Source: Amyelois transitella (Eukaryota; Arthropoda; Insecta; Lepidoptera; Pyralidae). From it: 64,000 nt of DNA. A model generated the notes under the pieces. The model saw nothing but the letters and a program-made list of their open reading frames with translations. It had not been told where the DNA came from and ran no database searches. Each line of letters starts with the position of its first letter. Position 1 is the stretch's first letter. The DNA is taken from the NCBI RefSeq assembly GCF_032362555.1, contig NC_083517.1, positions 764,001-828,000 of the forward strand, given 5' to 3'. A program made the translations under genes and the position numbers. Shown piece after piece: positions 51,993-63,785 of the stretch.

Positions 51993-54752
51993 TCACGAGT
52001 GCTTGACCACGATGACGCCGGGGCGCGGCGGCGGGCGCTCCGCCTTCTTGGTGAGCGCCAGCGGCGCGTCGCCGCACTCCTCGCGGAACAGGTGGTCGCC
52101 CTCCAGGTGGCGGATCGCCTCCACGATGGTCTCCAGGTTCTGGCGGCTGGTGTTGGGGAGGTAGAGGCGCGCCGCCGCCTCGGGCAGCACCTCCACCTCC
52201 ACGCGCGGCTCCGCCTTGATGGCCGCCTCCAGCAGCGGCGCCGCGCCCGCCGCCTCCGCGCCCGCCGCCGCCGCCGCCGCCGCCGCCGGCTCGGGCTCCT
52301 CCTTCTCCGCCTTGCATTCCGACGCCGGGGCGCTGGCCTTCTCGTAATGTATTACGGGATGTGTCAGCTCGCACACGGTTTCCGGATACATCTGGGCTTC
52401 CAAGGCGTGCAGTCTATCTTCAAGTAAACGGCGGTGTCGTCTCTCCCTATCGAGTTGTGCCCTCAAGTCGCTCCCTTCGGCTTCCTTCTTCTGGTTGACG
52501 CTTGTCACGGTTATGACAGCTACGGGCTCGGGTGACCGAGAATTGGCGGTTTCATCAGTAGAGTCGGGAATAATTGTAGGAATGATGGCCTCATTTTTTC
52601 TTTTCTTCAGAGGTATCTCTCCTCCTTCATGCTGGTTCAGCAACCTCTTCAACTGGCAATTTTGTGAAAGAAGTCTTGTTTTCTCTTGCTCCAGAGAGTA
52701 AATGTATTCTGCAGTCTGTTGTAAAATAGCAGCCTAGAAAAAGAAAAAATGCAATTTTAAAAAAATTCACCACAGATTCTCAAAGTTTTAAAGTTTTTTC
52801 AACACATTCATACATTGAAAGAGTGTCACAATATATATTAGTTTTAATTTGCCAACATATTTATTTCCATATGATACTTAATCTGGCAAAGGAAGACTCA
52901 AAAAATAAAAATATTCATTATAATTATATCAACTACCAAGAGTTGGTATGTTTGTTTGGCTGACACGTGCTGCATTTAATATTGACATACTTCATCAAAG
53001 GGAAGGTTTTTACCTTGCTAAGTTTCTCTCCCTCGTGGCGGGGCAGTAGTGTCCGCAAAGCTTGGAATCCGGCATTAATGCTCTGCATTCGTCTGCGCTC
53101 ATTGCTGTTAGCAATCTCTCGCCTGATCCTCTTCTCGGCCTCCATTGTTTTGCCTCCCGAGTTTAGTTGTTTTTCTCTGAAAACAATATTTACACATATT
53201 ACTTTCTCAACACTCTACTTACAAGAGTTAGCTCTTAAATTTAGGAAGAAGATTACTTTCTTAGTTAAACATTTTAATACAGGTCAGTTTGGCTCTCATT
53301 TCCAAGTTACAAGATATAATATGTGATATTTATGCTTTGGTAAACTTTAATCAAAATACAATGTAGTAACAAGCATATGAAACCAACACGATATATGCAT
53401 AACATGAAAATTTTATTTATGATTTGATTTATTTATTTATTTATTTATTTATTGTGACAAAAACGGTTTACACCTATTACAATTATCACACTTTACAATT
53501 TGAAACACAGGTATATCATATTAAGTTAACCATATTAAATCATATAAAAAATTTGAATAATGAAATTAAATTTGAATACACATAAATTAAAAACAACAAA
53601 AATAATATTTTAAAAATTTGTCAATAAAAGTTTTGTCCGTCAGATCTTATATGATGATGAAAACCAAATGACTGCTGGCCAGTTTATCTTCTTATTAGAC
53701 AAATAAGTAATAACTATTGAAAATGATAGGCTTATAAACTTGGGATTCTTGTTTTAAGCAATGGGCTAACAACCTGTCATTATTTGAATCTCAATTCTAT
53801 CATAAAGCCAAACAGCTGAACATGGCCTACCAATCTTTTTAGAACTGTTGGTTCTATCTACCCTTCAGGGCATTATAAGTGTAATTAAAAATATTTAATT
53901 TTCAGACAGTAACTTTCATTTTTAATTTACAATTACCACCTACCCAATACCAATGAGACTCAAACTGAACCAATTTTAATAGAATTTTAAATATTTGTAA
54001 ATTGATGTCGTGGAATTAATCAAATATAGTTTTTATTTTATGTAGGTATCATTTGAATACTCTAAGCGTAAGCAATGCAAAGCTGAGTCAGTGAGTGAGT
54101 AGTTTTTTGTATGTTGTGTATAGTGTAGTTGTTTTTATGTTTTTGTTTTTGTACATGTTTTTAATGCTACAAATGATCATTACTTATGTCAAACAGTTAT
54201 GTAGGGAAAATGAAATAATAAGAACCTTGTATGACAAATATCTTATGTTTTAGTTTTATATAAAAAAATACTATCATTTATAACCTACTATTTTAGTGTT
54301 AGTGAAATTTATGTATTGTAGGGTTCCTTTGAACACAGTCAATTGGAAAAAATAAATGAATGACAGTATTTACGTTAAAAACGTAAGTGTATACATGTGA
54401 TTCATAGTAGCGTATAACGCGACACATAGGTAGTGGCGCCTACTACGCCTATTCGATTTGACCAAACATGGCGCCCCAACAGCTGACTACACACCGGCAC
54501 GGGCGCCAGCGTCATCATATGGCGCGCGAGATCTTTCACCTCTATCATAAAAAATAACCATAAATAAATACGTAAACTAAAAACAAACAAAAAGTAACTG
54601 ATAAACAACGCTTAACCGTAAAATACGTCATAAGTTTAGAAACCACGCCGGCCCAGGCCTTACCTAGCAAATGCGTGATCCGATGCTTCTTCTTCGTACA
54701 AGTTGTAATCGTCCACTTCTAGCAAACAAACATCATTTCCGTGTAAGGACAT
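51993..54752 (-). CDS. crp: bHLH-leucine-zipper transcription factor AP-4 / cropped
   Basis: Ortholog of vertebrate TFAP4 and Drosophila cropped, which binds E-boxes (CAGCTG type) as a homodimer. Exons in transcript order: 54752-54664, 53176-53014, 52733-51993. Phases agree; 330 aa. The start ATG has an in-frame stop two codons upstream. The bHLH is about 46-99: basic RIRREIANSNERRRMQSINA, loop PRHEGEKLSK, helix 2 AAILQQTAEYIYSLEQEK. It continues into a zipper (TRLLSQNCQLKRLL). A second leucine-repeat segment, LRAQLDRERRHRRLLEDRL, is at about 174-192, followed by ALEAQMYPE as in TFAP4. Then come an Ala-rich tract (234-241) and the family C-terminal motif TSRQNLETIVEAIRHLEG (279-296). The end is Pro-rich. 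The Ala tract is encoded by GCC repeats in GC-rich DNA unlike its surroundings. Confidence 0.94.
53725..53890 (+). mobile_element. GGATGTCGTAAAAGGCGACT-family repeat in crp intron 1
   Basis: GATAGGCTTATAAACTTGGG, GGGCTAACAACCTGTCATTA and TCATAAAGCCAAACAGCTGA. A truncated plus copy, antisense to crp. Confidence 0.6.
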
Positions 54753-55060
54753 AACTTAGGTGTAATATGTACCTGCTTAAATAGCAATTTACGCACAAAA
54801 CAACATGATATTAATAAAGTTAATGTTCGGATGGAGCTACAATGGCGGGAAACGACAATGAGCTCCGTCAGGTGACGCTTTACATTTAATACACACTGCG
54901 GATCGGTTTCACACAATTTTCACTGTTTATAACACAAGTCACATTTAGTTTATTTATTTCCAAAGTAATTTTACTCACTTACACTAAAATAACTTTTTAA
55001 AAACAGCAATTAAAATGGAGGGAGTCAAGGGCAACGCGACATCGATGCAGCTGGAAATCG
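54753..55060 (-). promoter_or_regulatory. crp: crp 5' leader and promoter region
   Basis: This lies upstream of the start codon. It contains TCCATTTTAATTGC and a minus-strand CCCGCCATTG (54834-54843, ATGGCGGG-type core). The transcription start cannot be fixed; placement is by position only. Confidence 0.35.
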
Positions 55061-55275
55061 ACCATAGACAAAATCTATGTCATACCATAGACATTATTCG
55101 TTTATTGTCAATGGTATTCTTTTAGTGCCAACATAAAAGAAAAATTTTATACTCTGCCGTCTAACTTGCTTTGTCGCTTTGATTGATGTTCCAGTTCTAC
55201 CACCCCATGAATGTCGTAAAAGGCGACTAAGAGAATAAGCACACTTTCTTGCAAGTTTCTATGCTGGTCAAGAAA

Positions 55276-55352
55276 ACATACATACATAAAATCACGCCTC
55301 TTTCCCGGTGGGGTAGGCAGAGACTACTTCTTTACACTTGCCACGATCTAAA
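55276..55352 (-). mobile_element. CATA-tailed LINE 3' end
   Basis: An ACATACATACATAAAATCAC tail and CTCTTTCCCGGTGGGGTAGG, then CTTGCCACGATC, where similarity stops abruptly. Confidence 0.7.
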
Positions 55353-55654
55353 GGTAAGGTACAAATTGGGTATAAACTCTTCTTCTAGAGGATAATATAT
55401 CATCCTGTCTCCATTTGAATCCCATTTATTAAGCCATATATCTGGACGTGGCTTTAAGTCTTTTTTGAGCTCGGTCTGCCCCGTAACCCGTAATGGATAA
55501 AGACTTAATTATATTTAAGTTTGTAATAATGCCGTGGGTGTCGTAAAGGCAACTCTAAACTAAGGTATAGACTCATAAACTTGAGATTCCTTTGTAAGGG
55601 ATTCTTTAAAGAACATGTAGCGGGAGCGATGATTCGGCTCGACCGCCACCAAAG

Positions 55655-55735
55655 GGAAGATCTTCCCCCAGGCTAGGTGTTATGCCTGGGGAACCGCGGC
55701 TCCGACGATGTTGAGTCGGAGGTTGTATATATAGC
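55655..55735. repeat. two adjacent short hairpins
   Basis: CCCCAGGC..GCCTGGGG (about 55664-55690) and CTCCGAC..GTCGGAG (about 55700-55723) form two consecutive stem-loops with GC-rich 7-8-bp stems, in an otherwise AT-rich region. No gene context explains them. Confidence 0.6.
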
Positions 55736-56454
55736 TCCAATCCGTGAAATCTCTGAAATCGCGATTTGGGTTCTTCGCTGCTATTGACTGAGCGCGTCAA
55801 TTTCTTCGCGATGATTGACAGTTGTTGTGTGATTTGATGTTGTTGACGAGTGGCGTAGAGATGTCGCCACAAACAGAACGGGACGCTCGTCAAAACGGAC
55901 ACAGTATCCCTTTAAAGAAAAGAACGAAAAGCTCTTAGAAATGGACACCCTTCCCAAAAAGGTGCTGGAACTGGTAGCTGAAGAAAATTTTTCAGTTTTG
56001 GTCGTTTTTTCACCAGAATGGCTGAATATTCTTTTCATTATTTCATTTACTTTTCATTTACTCTTTTTTCATAATAATATACAATTCAGATGTAGATGAT
56101 TTCGGTTACATGTTATGTTGATGATCGAGAGAGCAATAATAAAAAAATGAAAAAAGTGGTCACAAAGAGATCGAGTGGACCATTTACGCATGACATGCTT
56201 GAGCTCCAACACTTTGTCAGTTTGCTCACTTTGAGCATGACATATTTTGTCAATTTCATTCATAAAAAGTTTGCCCGCTAGTTAATAATATGAGTACCCT
56301 ATTGAAGAGTGGAATAGGCTATTTGACAAAGTTCTAAAAACTATCTAAGGGTATTTATTTGTTTATAAGGAGCCCTACAAAAATACTTTTCTGCCTTTAT
56401 TACAGCTATTTTATTAAAAAATCGAAAAAGAAAATGAAATATTCAAATATGCCG

Positions 56455-56608
56455 CCAAAACGCGACTTTTAGCAATATGGCGGCCATAGCATGCAGTGAC
56501 GTAAATTTCGTGTAAATATCATACAAAGCTTGTTGGTGTTTCGAAAAGTTTTGATTTCCTCTTGTTTTATTTAACTTGTGCCACGTCATATGTGTGAAAA
56601 TTATTAAA
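56455..56608 (+). promoter_or_regulatory. putative promoter with a YY1/Pho-type motif upstream of the THAP ORF
   Basis: CAATATGGCGGC at 56473-56484 matches CAAnATGGCGGC, and GCAGTGACGTAAAT carries a CRE-like core. Together with the ATG at 56609 this looks like a housekeeping-type start region; activity is unproven. Confidence 0.3.
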
Positions 56609-56800
56609 ATGAGTTCCTATAAATGTTGTGCAGTGCCTCAATGCACTAATACAACAATAAAATCTCCTACGAAACTGTTTTTATCTATGCCGATGGATTT
56701 GAATATTCGTAAGAAGTGGTTTCAGATCATGATCTCAGATCAGTGGTTACCAAGATATACTTACATTGATGTTTTCACATTCCTCAGTTCGGCAGCATAG
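56609..56800 (+). pseudogene. THAP-domain protein fragment
   Basis: Reads MSSYKCCAVPQCTNTTIKSP then TKLFLSMPMDLNIRKKWFQI, which is the N-terminal half of a THAP C2CH zinc finger: C-x4-C and then the W at the usual spacing. The expected C-x2-H and distal Pro are absent. The frame instead runs through DQWLPRYTYIDVFTF to a stop at 56800. Either an intron interrupts the finger or the gene is broken. A perfect short palindrome immediately follows the stop. THAP proteins may be host factors or domesticated/parasitic P-type transposases; which one applies cannot be told here. Confidence 0.5.
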
Positions 56801-56840
56801 AAATCTGGATTGTCTTTGAAGAAGACAATCCAGATTTCTT
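56799..56840. repeat. perfect short palindrome (18-bp arms)
   Basis: AGAAATCTGGATTGTCTT and its exact complement AAGACAATCCAGATTTCT are separated by about 5 bp. It overlaps the end of the THAP fragment. Confidence 0.75.
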
Positions 56841-57939
56841 CTTCCAACCATTATTGCGTCCACTTTTGGTAGGTTTCAACTGTCAGCTTTCGCGGAATTG
56901 GTTTCCATTATTAAATACCTACGTTATCTGAGTAAACCTGAGCGATCAAACACTTATAAAATCTTGAAAAATAATAGCGAACACTAAGGAACGGTACGAT
57001 CCACAGTCTGTTTATGGATAATTGACGTCATAATAGAAATAGCCAATCACGTTCGTTTTTAGTCACGTGACAGCTGCATATAAAAACCAAATTTTCTGAG
57101 ACGGATTTTGTTTAAATAATGCAATATTTTTATCTCGCGTTATTACAAATCGCTCCAAAAAAATAATATTAAGACTGATGACATAAAAGAAATGTATATT
57201 TTTAATACAGTCAAATAGCCTATTGATTGTTATCCCAATAAATGTTGTTTTACCTTCCAAATCTATTATTTTATTATTGGCGACTGCGTGTATTTTTTTT
57301 TTTGCATTTTGAAATAATTTATTAGCTGTAAACCATTTCAACACTTGAGATGTTAAGACATGCCTTGTCCATGTCCGTATAATGATATTACCAAAGAAAT
57401 TTAACTACACTTTTTAGATATAACTTGAGAATGACAGTAGGGCGGCAGATTTATGACCATGCTATGATGGATGAGTGACACTGATTGAACTAAAAATGTA
57501 TAAATTTTACAGCTGTCATTGTAATCATCAATTTATGACGTTTACAGCCTACTGGAATCTTTAAGTTACTTTTTAATCCCTAGACTTAATCCATTATCCG
57601 TCACTTATTTTAAAAGAAATTTAATAAAGCACAATTTTTTTTTAATTCGAAAGTCTGCCTTCTGTCTTCTTTCGCTTTCATAGCTTAATCGCTTTTGTAC
57701 TTATTTTACATTAACGAATAAATAAACAAACATCGTAAATCTCCATTTTAAATGTATTGTATGCTTCAATCAATTCAATAGACAATAAAATCATTACTGA
57801 AAGCGGAAATCATAAACCATAAGAAAAAAATGGTCTTTTTAATTTTGTTAAAATGTTGGCTATACATATTGAAGCGTCGTGGTTCGAGCAACCAATCACA
57901 AACGGGTTTCATATTTGAAATTTTCTGGTGGGGGTTTCC
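56841..57939. other. gene-free stretch
   Basis: AT-rich DNA without a recognisable exon or repeat end. A CCAATCAC box at 57891 precedes the predicted exon at 57940. Confidence 0.4.
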
Positions 57940-58041
57940 TCCTGCCGCCATATTGTGTTGAGCTGTGAGTGCTAGAAGTGAATATTTTACATTTTTAGTG
58001 TAAATTCTTTGTCAATATATTTCGGATTGCTTTGTCCTAAG
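57940..58041 (+). other. predicted 5' non-coding exon of a plus-strand gene leaving the window
   Basis: A GC-richer start (CCTCCTGCCGCCATATTGTG, an inverted YY1/Pho-type motif at 57944-57955) lies 50 bp after a CCAAT box. It ends in a strong donor, TCCTAAG|GTGAGTTC, at 58041. No coding exon follows before 64000, so the coding part would lie beyond the right edge after a long intron. It is an inference from signals only. Confidence 0.4.
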
Positions 58042-60134
58042 GTGAGTTCTAAATAACATATGTAGTTGGCTCTAATTTGTGGTGATTTTTATGAAAGCAT
58101 AACATTACTTTCGTTTCGTACCGGCATTTGAATTTTAATTCATATTTTCTGTAGGCTGTAGTAAAATTATTCGGTACGTTACTTTTACGCATAATATTGA
58201 AACAATTTGTTGGGCCTTAAAAGAAACGCACTTTTTTAAGGTACATTTGTGTCATAAAAATTGTCTGCAATACAAATAATCACAGAAATGTGTATTAGTT
58301 CGACGTAATACATTCGCTATGGTTCAATTTTTGGGAGTTGGAAGGTAGTGTTGAAAGTAAATGTGTACTAAATGTGCATGGGAAAAAAATAAATTACGTT
58401 CTTATTAATACGTGATCCATTTGTGAGGGTGTTGTCTTTCGTACTTAGTAAAGGAACAAAAGGTTCTCGGAACGAATAATTTCCTTTGTGAATTACTGAC
58501 ACAATGATGATTCATCGTTGTGAGTAACAAGGGGAGGCAGGGTGGGTCGGCGAATGTTCTTACACATTATAACATGTCGCACGTTACTTTTACTTAATTT
58601 TCACATAAGTTTTATTTCATAATAATAATAAACTTATTTGTAAAATCTAAGTTGGGATTCCCGTCAATGAACTGAATGCGCGTAGGCAGTTAGCTATTTA
58701 TATAGTATAAACAATTGATAACTACATTCTCAGCTAATTACTCATGTGTCTATTTTGGGAAGAGTTCCCACTTAATTTTTACTATGGTGATTGGTAAAAT
58801 TTTTATAAGTCCAGAAATTTCTAATAGGCGTGACTGGAAACTTGGTGCTTAGATATGAAATATCAACATTTTTGAGACTGATTTTATTTATGATCCCAGT
58901 CTCATTGAACATCCATCCATCTTCATCATCATCATCAAGGTCCATCTATCACATAACAAAATGCATGCATTTTGTTTTAACTTTCTCAAATTAAGCTTTA
59001 ATTTAGTCTTTCTTTCATAATTTTTTTGCTTTATATCTTTCCTGTGGATGTCGTCAGTCTTTCTAAGACTGGTGGCTCTGTCTGCCCCACAGGGATTTAG
59101 ACTTGTTTATATGTATGTTCTCTAAACTAGAAGTGTGCAGTAAGACTTTTTTACAAATGTCCGTTATTCCAAGCTTCAATTTTGCCCTGGTAGTGAAGTT
59201 AAAACATTTTAGCCAATAGTAAGTCAATTAATTAAAATTCAAATTTCTTTATTTTTCTCTACACAAACTTAATTAAGGAAAAATTAAGGAAAGGGCTTTT
59301 AATTTGGGATTTTTTTTAAGGCTATGGGCTAGCAACATGTCACTATTTCAATATCATTAAGCCATACAAGACCCTTTGAGGCCATTGGTTCTACCCTATA
59401 AAGGATAAAGATGTGGTTATATATCTATTTCTATTATTGCCCCCTGTGTCTTATTACAGTTTGTAGGGCAACAAACATTTATTTAATCTAAAACAGTGTT
59501 AGATGACGTCCAGTAGGCGGCCTTATTGCTTAATGCAATCTCTTCCAGACAACTTCATGAACATTACATGAAATATCATAATCATATTGAAATAATTAGT
59601 TCTACATTAATTCATGTTTTTTAATGTAGACAATGTGCACACATGGGCTTTGGAAGCAGTAGTAGTTATAATTAGATTTAAGTGATGAGATGTCAATAAG
59701 TGATACCTTGCATCCAATTTTGAAAATGAATCTATTCTATTCTAATAGATTAGGGAATGCACTACCATGACAGAAATACTGGCTTAACATAGCCACTGTC
59801 TTTCATACTATTAACCAACTTAAAAAGGAGAACTTAATCCGACTGTTATTAGAAACGTAATATTAATCAGGCAACAATATTATTGTAGCGGTCGATCATC
59901 CATTTACAATAGTCAGTTTGATAGCTCGCGCGTAGGGTTGTCAACAGTCAGGCATTTTGGGTGCATGTCCAGTGCCAAAATATATGGTGTCCGGCTTTTT
60001 ATATTGCCTTAGTATTTCTTGATGTACTAATGAAAGTTCATTCCGTCGAGAAAGTACCCCAACGTCTCGAAAAATAAAGATACAAAAATCCAGGTTGTCC
60101 AGCTTTTTTTTTACCAAAACAAAAATATAGCATG
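58042..60134. other. probable long first intron; AT-rich with repeat fragments
   Basis: No coding exon. It contains truncated GGATGTCG-family pieces at about 59045-59115 and 59285-59425. Confidence 0.4.
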
Positions 60135-60310
60135 CCAGCTTCTAGGGAAGGCTAATAAACTTGGGATTCGTCTTTTAGGCGATGGGCTAACCTGTCACTA
60201 TTTGACTCCGAATCCCATCATAAAGCTACGTGGCCTTTCAGTCTTTGCGAGACTTCGCTCTTGTCTACCCTGTAAGGGATAAAGACGTGATTATTATGTA
60301 TGTATGTTGG
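60135..60310 (+). mobile_element. GGATGTCGTAAAAGGCGACT-family repeat, plus copy
   Basis: GGGAAGGCTAATAAACTTGG, GGCGATGGGCTAACCTGTCA, GTAAGGGATAAAGACGTGAT and a TATG tail. Confidence 0.65.
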
Positions 60311-60334
60311 CATATCTATCAGTTCTGATTAGTA

Positions 60335-60420
60335 CGTATGATGACGGTAAGAGGTAGTCTCTGCCTACCCCTCCGGGAAAGGCGTGATTTTATGTATGTA
60401 TGTATGTATGTATGTATGAC
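60335..60420 (+). mobile_element. CATA-tailed LINE 3' end, plus copy
   Basis: GAGGTAGTCTCTGCCTACCC, CTCCGGGAAAGGCGTGATTT and (TATG)n. It lies 25 bp after a GGATGTCG-family tail, so two TATG-tailed elements sit in tandem. Confidence 0.7.
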
Positions 60421-62639
60421 GGTGACTCGGCAACCCTACTCGCGTGTTATGTTCACGTCGGTGCAGGGTTACCGTTTGCGGTCTAACTGACCGCTGCCTA
60501 TCGATTTTCCACTTACCGTCTACTTATTACGTGTTGCATTGTCAGTTTTAATGTCTGTTTGTACGTCGTGTCATGTTCTTTTGAGATTGAAATGTAATTA
60601 TTATAGCATTAGTAGTGGTAAGTTACATTATTTTTAACAATAGCTTCGAGAACGCATGACAATACTATCCGTAAGTCAAAATAGGTTGAATTTCATATAT
60701 AAATTCACGCCTCTTTCACGGGGTAGAGACTACATCTATCCTCTTATCACGATTCTTACAATAAAAATTAACTTGCAAGTTCTGATAACATGCAGTTAAA
60801 AATTGCTTTGACCGCGTCTTTCATGAACACAACATCATGTGATATCTTCCTCTTTTTTAAAGTGGATTCGGTTATTTATATTAGTACTCTCCGAGTACTT
60901 AAGTTGTTAAACTTATGTACCGATGTTGAATGATAGATAGATTTTTATCCGACAATGCTACAGACACAAAACTAATATAACAAGGTATGGTGTAGCAAGT
61001 CGAAATGGTTACAACGACGTCTGATATTATTTGCAACTACCAAACACATACATTATTAACAAGAGAAAATAAAAGTTTGCCTTAAAAGGTAATCAATCAT
61101 ATATGAATGAGCTATTGTAATAATGAGTCTAATAAAGAAAAAAAAGGTAAAAACAAACCACGTATGCGTGTGCTGCAGATATACAAAAAGGCAGCAATTC
61201 AGCGACAATATATATGTTTGTTTTTTAGTTGAAAATAAAAAAAATATCTATCCATCTATACCAAGTGATTGTGTCGGACAGACACCTTGTTGTGAAAGCT
61301 TCGAATTGTCTCAGCATGCGAAGTTAAATTGAGGATGCAACCTACTTTACTTCAATACGACAAACAAGACTAAAAGCTTTATTTATATTGCATTTGGTGG
61401 CGCTGTATCGTGACTGCTAAGCGCATAGACTAGCTGCGCGACACTTACTAAATTATAAATTACTTTAATGGGAGAATTTCGTCGTACTTTTAAACCCTCA
61501 ATATTGCAAGGTTACTCGTTAAAGGACTTGAAGTAAGTTTTCACTTTAAAAAGCTTTTCCTCTTAAAACCTTAACAAACCCTTTACATCTCGGGTTCAAC
61601 TACGAGAACAATACAATAAAGACTTAATTGCTAGTGATGAGTTCGTGGGAATGCCTGTATCCCAGAAATTCCCACGCGACCGTGGTCTCTAGCAGCAGCT
61701 AGCTTTTGAAAAAATTATGACCATATTATATATATGCCACCCGCCACAATCACTGCATACTTCTTTCGCTTCATTCTCATTTTTCAAGATTATTTTCTAA
61801 ATCGAAAAATCCGCTATCTATTATTCCTTAACAGAGGGAAAGCGTTTATGGAACCAGTTACGGAAATAGTTAAATATACATAAATAACTAAAATCAATTA
61901 TGGTAATTACGGTATTATAAACATCTTTTACAAATGACATAGATAACAGAAAAATTAAATAATGAATAGGGTGTGAAATGTAAATAAAGTTACCTAAATG
62001 AGTTCTTTTAATTAACCTAATTAATAATCCTTATTTTTTTTAACTATGGCTTTATCATTTTCTTAATGTATTCTCATGATAAGGACTGATTAAGATACAT
62101 TTCAAAAACGGTTTTTTTTTATTAAAGACTGATTTTAGCACGAACCACCCATTGCCATTTTGATTGGTATGAATGGCAAATCATGTCTATCTGCCTTTGA
62201 CTGTACTTATTAAATAAATCATACAAGCTTAAACTAGTCTCAAATTAATAATTTTTTTGGGTGGTAGTTCTTTAGTTTACGTGACAAATTTTTGTTGGTA
62301 ATATACTGCTTATTAAATGTTTCACGAATTATGTTAAGCTCTTACAAACAATACTAAAGGCGTTATCAGTCCATTCTGGTGGCGCGTTTTGTCGTCATGA
62401 CTGACTAGACTGACACATTGTTTATTTCTAAGAATATAGTGATGACTGGTACCGTTTCATGATATGTGTTTGTTTTTCCGCTTGTAAACCTACACGTGGC
62501 ATTTGTTGGGGTTCTCGCTAACACTATTGTGCGCGTCTTCTTTTTCAGACTTAATTTTATATATGCGTAATTTCAAGAAGATTGATTCAATAAAAAAAAG
62601 CGTAGTCCTACTATGTTTATTGGGCAGAAAATCCCAGTA
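60421..62639. other. gene-free stretch with LINE-tail scraps
   Basis: Scraps of the CATA-tailed LINE family are at 60695-60765 and 61739-61790 (minus). A GTAAGT donor at 60618 follows a GC-richer segment (60440-60617) and could end another leader exon. No coding exon was recognised. Confidence 0.4.
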
Positions 62640-62855
62640 GTAACTAAGTAATTCTACTCGTTAGGACTACCGTGACCATGATCGATTCAATATGGGTTAG
62701 GTACCCCTGCAAAGGTTGCGGTGGTCAGATGGGAGTCGCTTTGTGTAAAAACCTGAATCACCCAATCGAGGATCCATGGTCAAAGGTATACCCCGGGCTC
62801 CTCTCCAGAGTAGTGAGGATGTAACTGGGACTAAAGCCAGCAGGAAAAAGGCTAC
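62640..62855 (-). mobile_element. GAAGCGACTCCCGTCTGACC-family repeat, minus copy
   Basis: CCCTGCAAAGGTTGCGGTGG, GGGAGTCGCTTTGTGTAAAA and CGAGGATCCATGGTC, then CCCCGGGCTCCTCTCCAGAG. Confidence 0.65.
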
Positions 62856-63614
62856 TCGGTAGAACTACGCGTGTAAAGACAACAAACAAACAAATTTTCG
62901 CATTTTGAATATTAGTTCTGATTGGTAATAATTTCACAACGTTGTCGGCTTCGCTATTTACGGTCTGCAGCAAATCAAACGACCATTGCAAATTCGCCTC
63001 TATTATGGCATCACAGATAACATGCAGGGTAACTTGATATGCGGTTGACTGTACACGTCAATCTACAAAGCGGTACATCCTCACAAGTCTATAAAAATTA
63101 ATGTATATCTTTCTGTACAACTCTTTTGTATTGTAACCACTGCGCTGCGTTATGCTAATTGAGATTTCTAATTTTATCGGATATCGGCAGAATAATCAAC
63201 GCAATGCAATGCTAATGCAAAACTTGTAATTAAGTATTCATAGAGATGTGTTTTGTACATTTACATACATCACGCCTCTTTCCCGGAGGAGTAGGGCAAG
63301 ACTACATTTTTTCATTTGGTATGATTACTGAAGTACCCTAGTACTATAAGTTAGGTTTACATATGCTTAGCCTTTCCTGTCCAACTTTCCCGTTATCATT
63401 AGCTTTGTATATTTGCTAAACTTTTTTTATCCTTTTAATAAAAAAAATCCTCTCAACACACATATATTCCCTTTTTTATTTCTGTCCCTGTCTTCTTTAA
63501 TTTTTTATTCCTTTTTCCAATTTTTTATTTCCTTATTCACACCGATCATGCTTCTAAATTCTCAGTTCCAATGCGTTTATGCTTCTTCTGCCACGCCCAA
63601 CTTTTTTCTTACAT

Positions 63615-63785
63615 ACGTATACATACATATCGATTACGGGGTAGATAGTCTCGAAAATACTAAAAAGATAACCTTCAGCTGTATGGATATGTGAAGGAAT
63701 TGAGATTCAGACAGTGACAGGTTGCTAGCCCATCGCCTAAGAGAAGAATACCAAGTTTAGCCTTTCCCTTTATTAACTTTTACAG
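63615..63785 (-). mobile_element. GGATGTCGTAAAAGGCGACT-family repeat, minus copy
   Basis: An ACGTATACATACATATCGAT tail, ACGGGGTAGATAGTCTCG, GACAGTGACAGGTTGCTAGC and CCATCGCCTAAGAGAAGAAT. Degenerate, with the 5' border lost. Confidence 0.6.

Noticed and set aside
51919-52427. 151-codon minus and 142-codon plus frames over the last crp exon
   Set aside because: They overlap the GC-rich coding exon of the bHLH protein in other frames and have low-complexity Arg/Gly/Ala content without domains.
53420-53460. Regulatory TTTA repeat
   Set aside because: A simple (TTTA)n microsatellite with no further signal.
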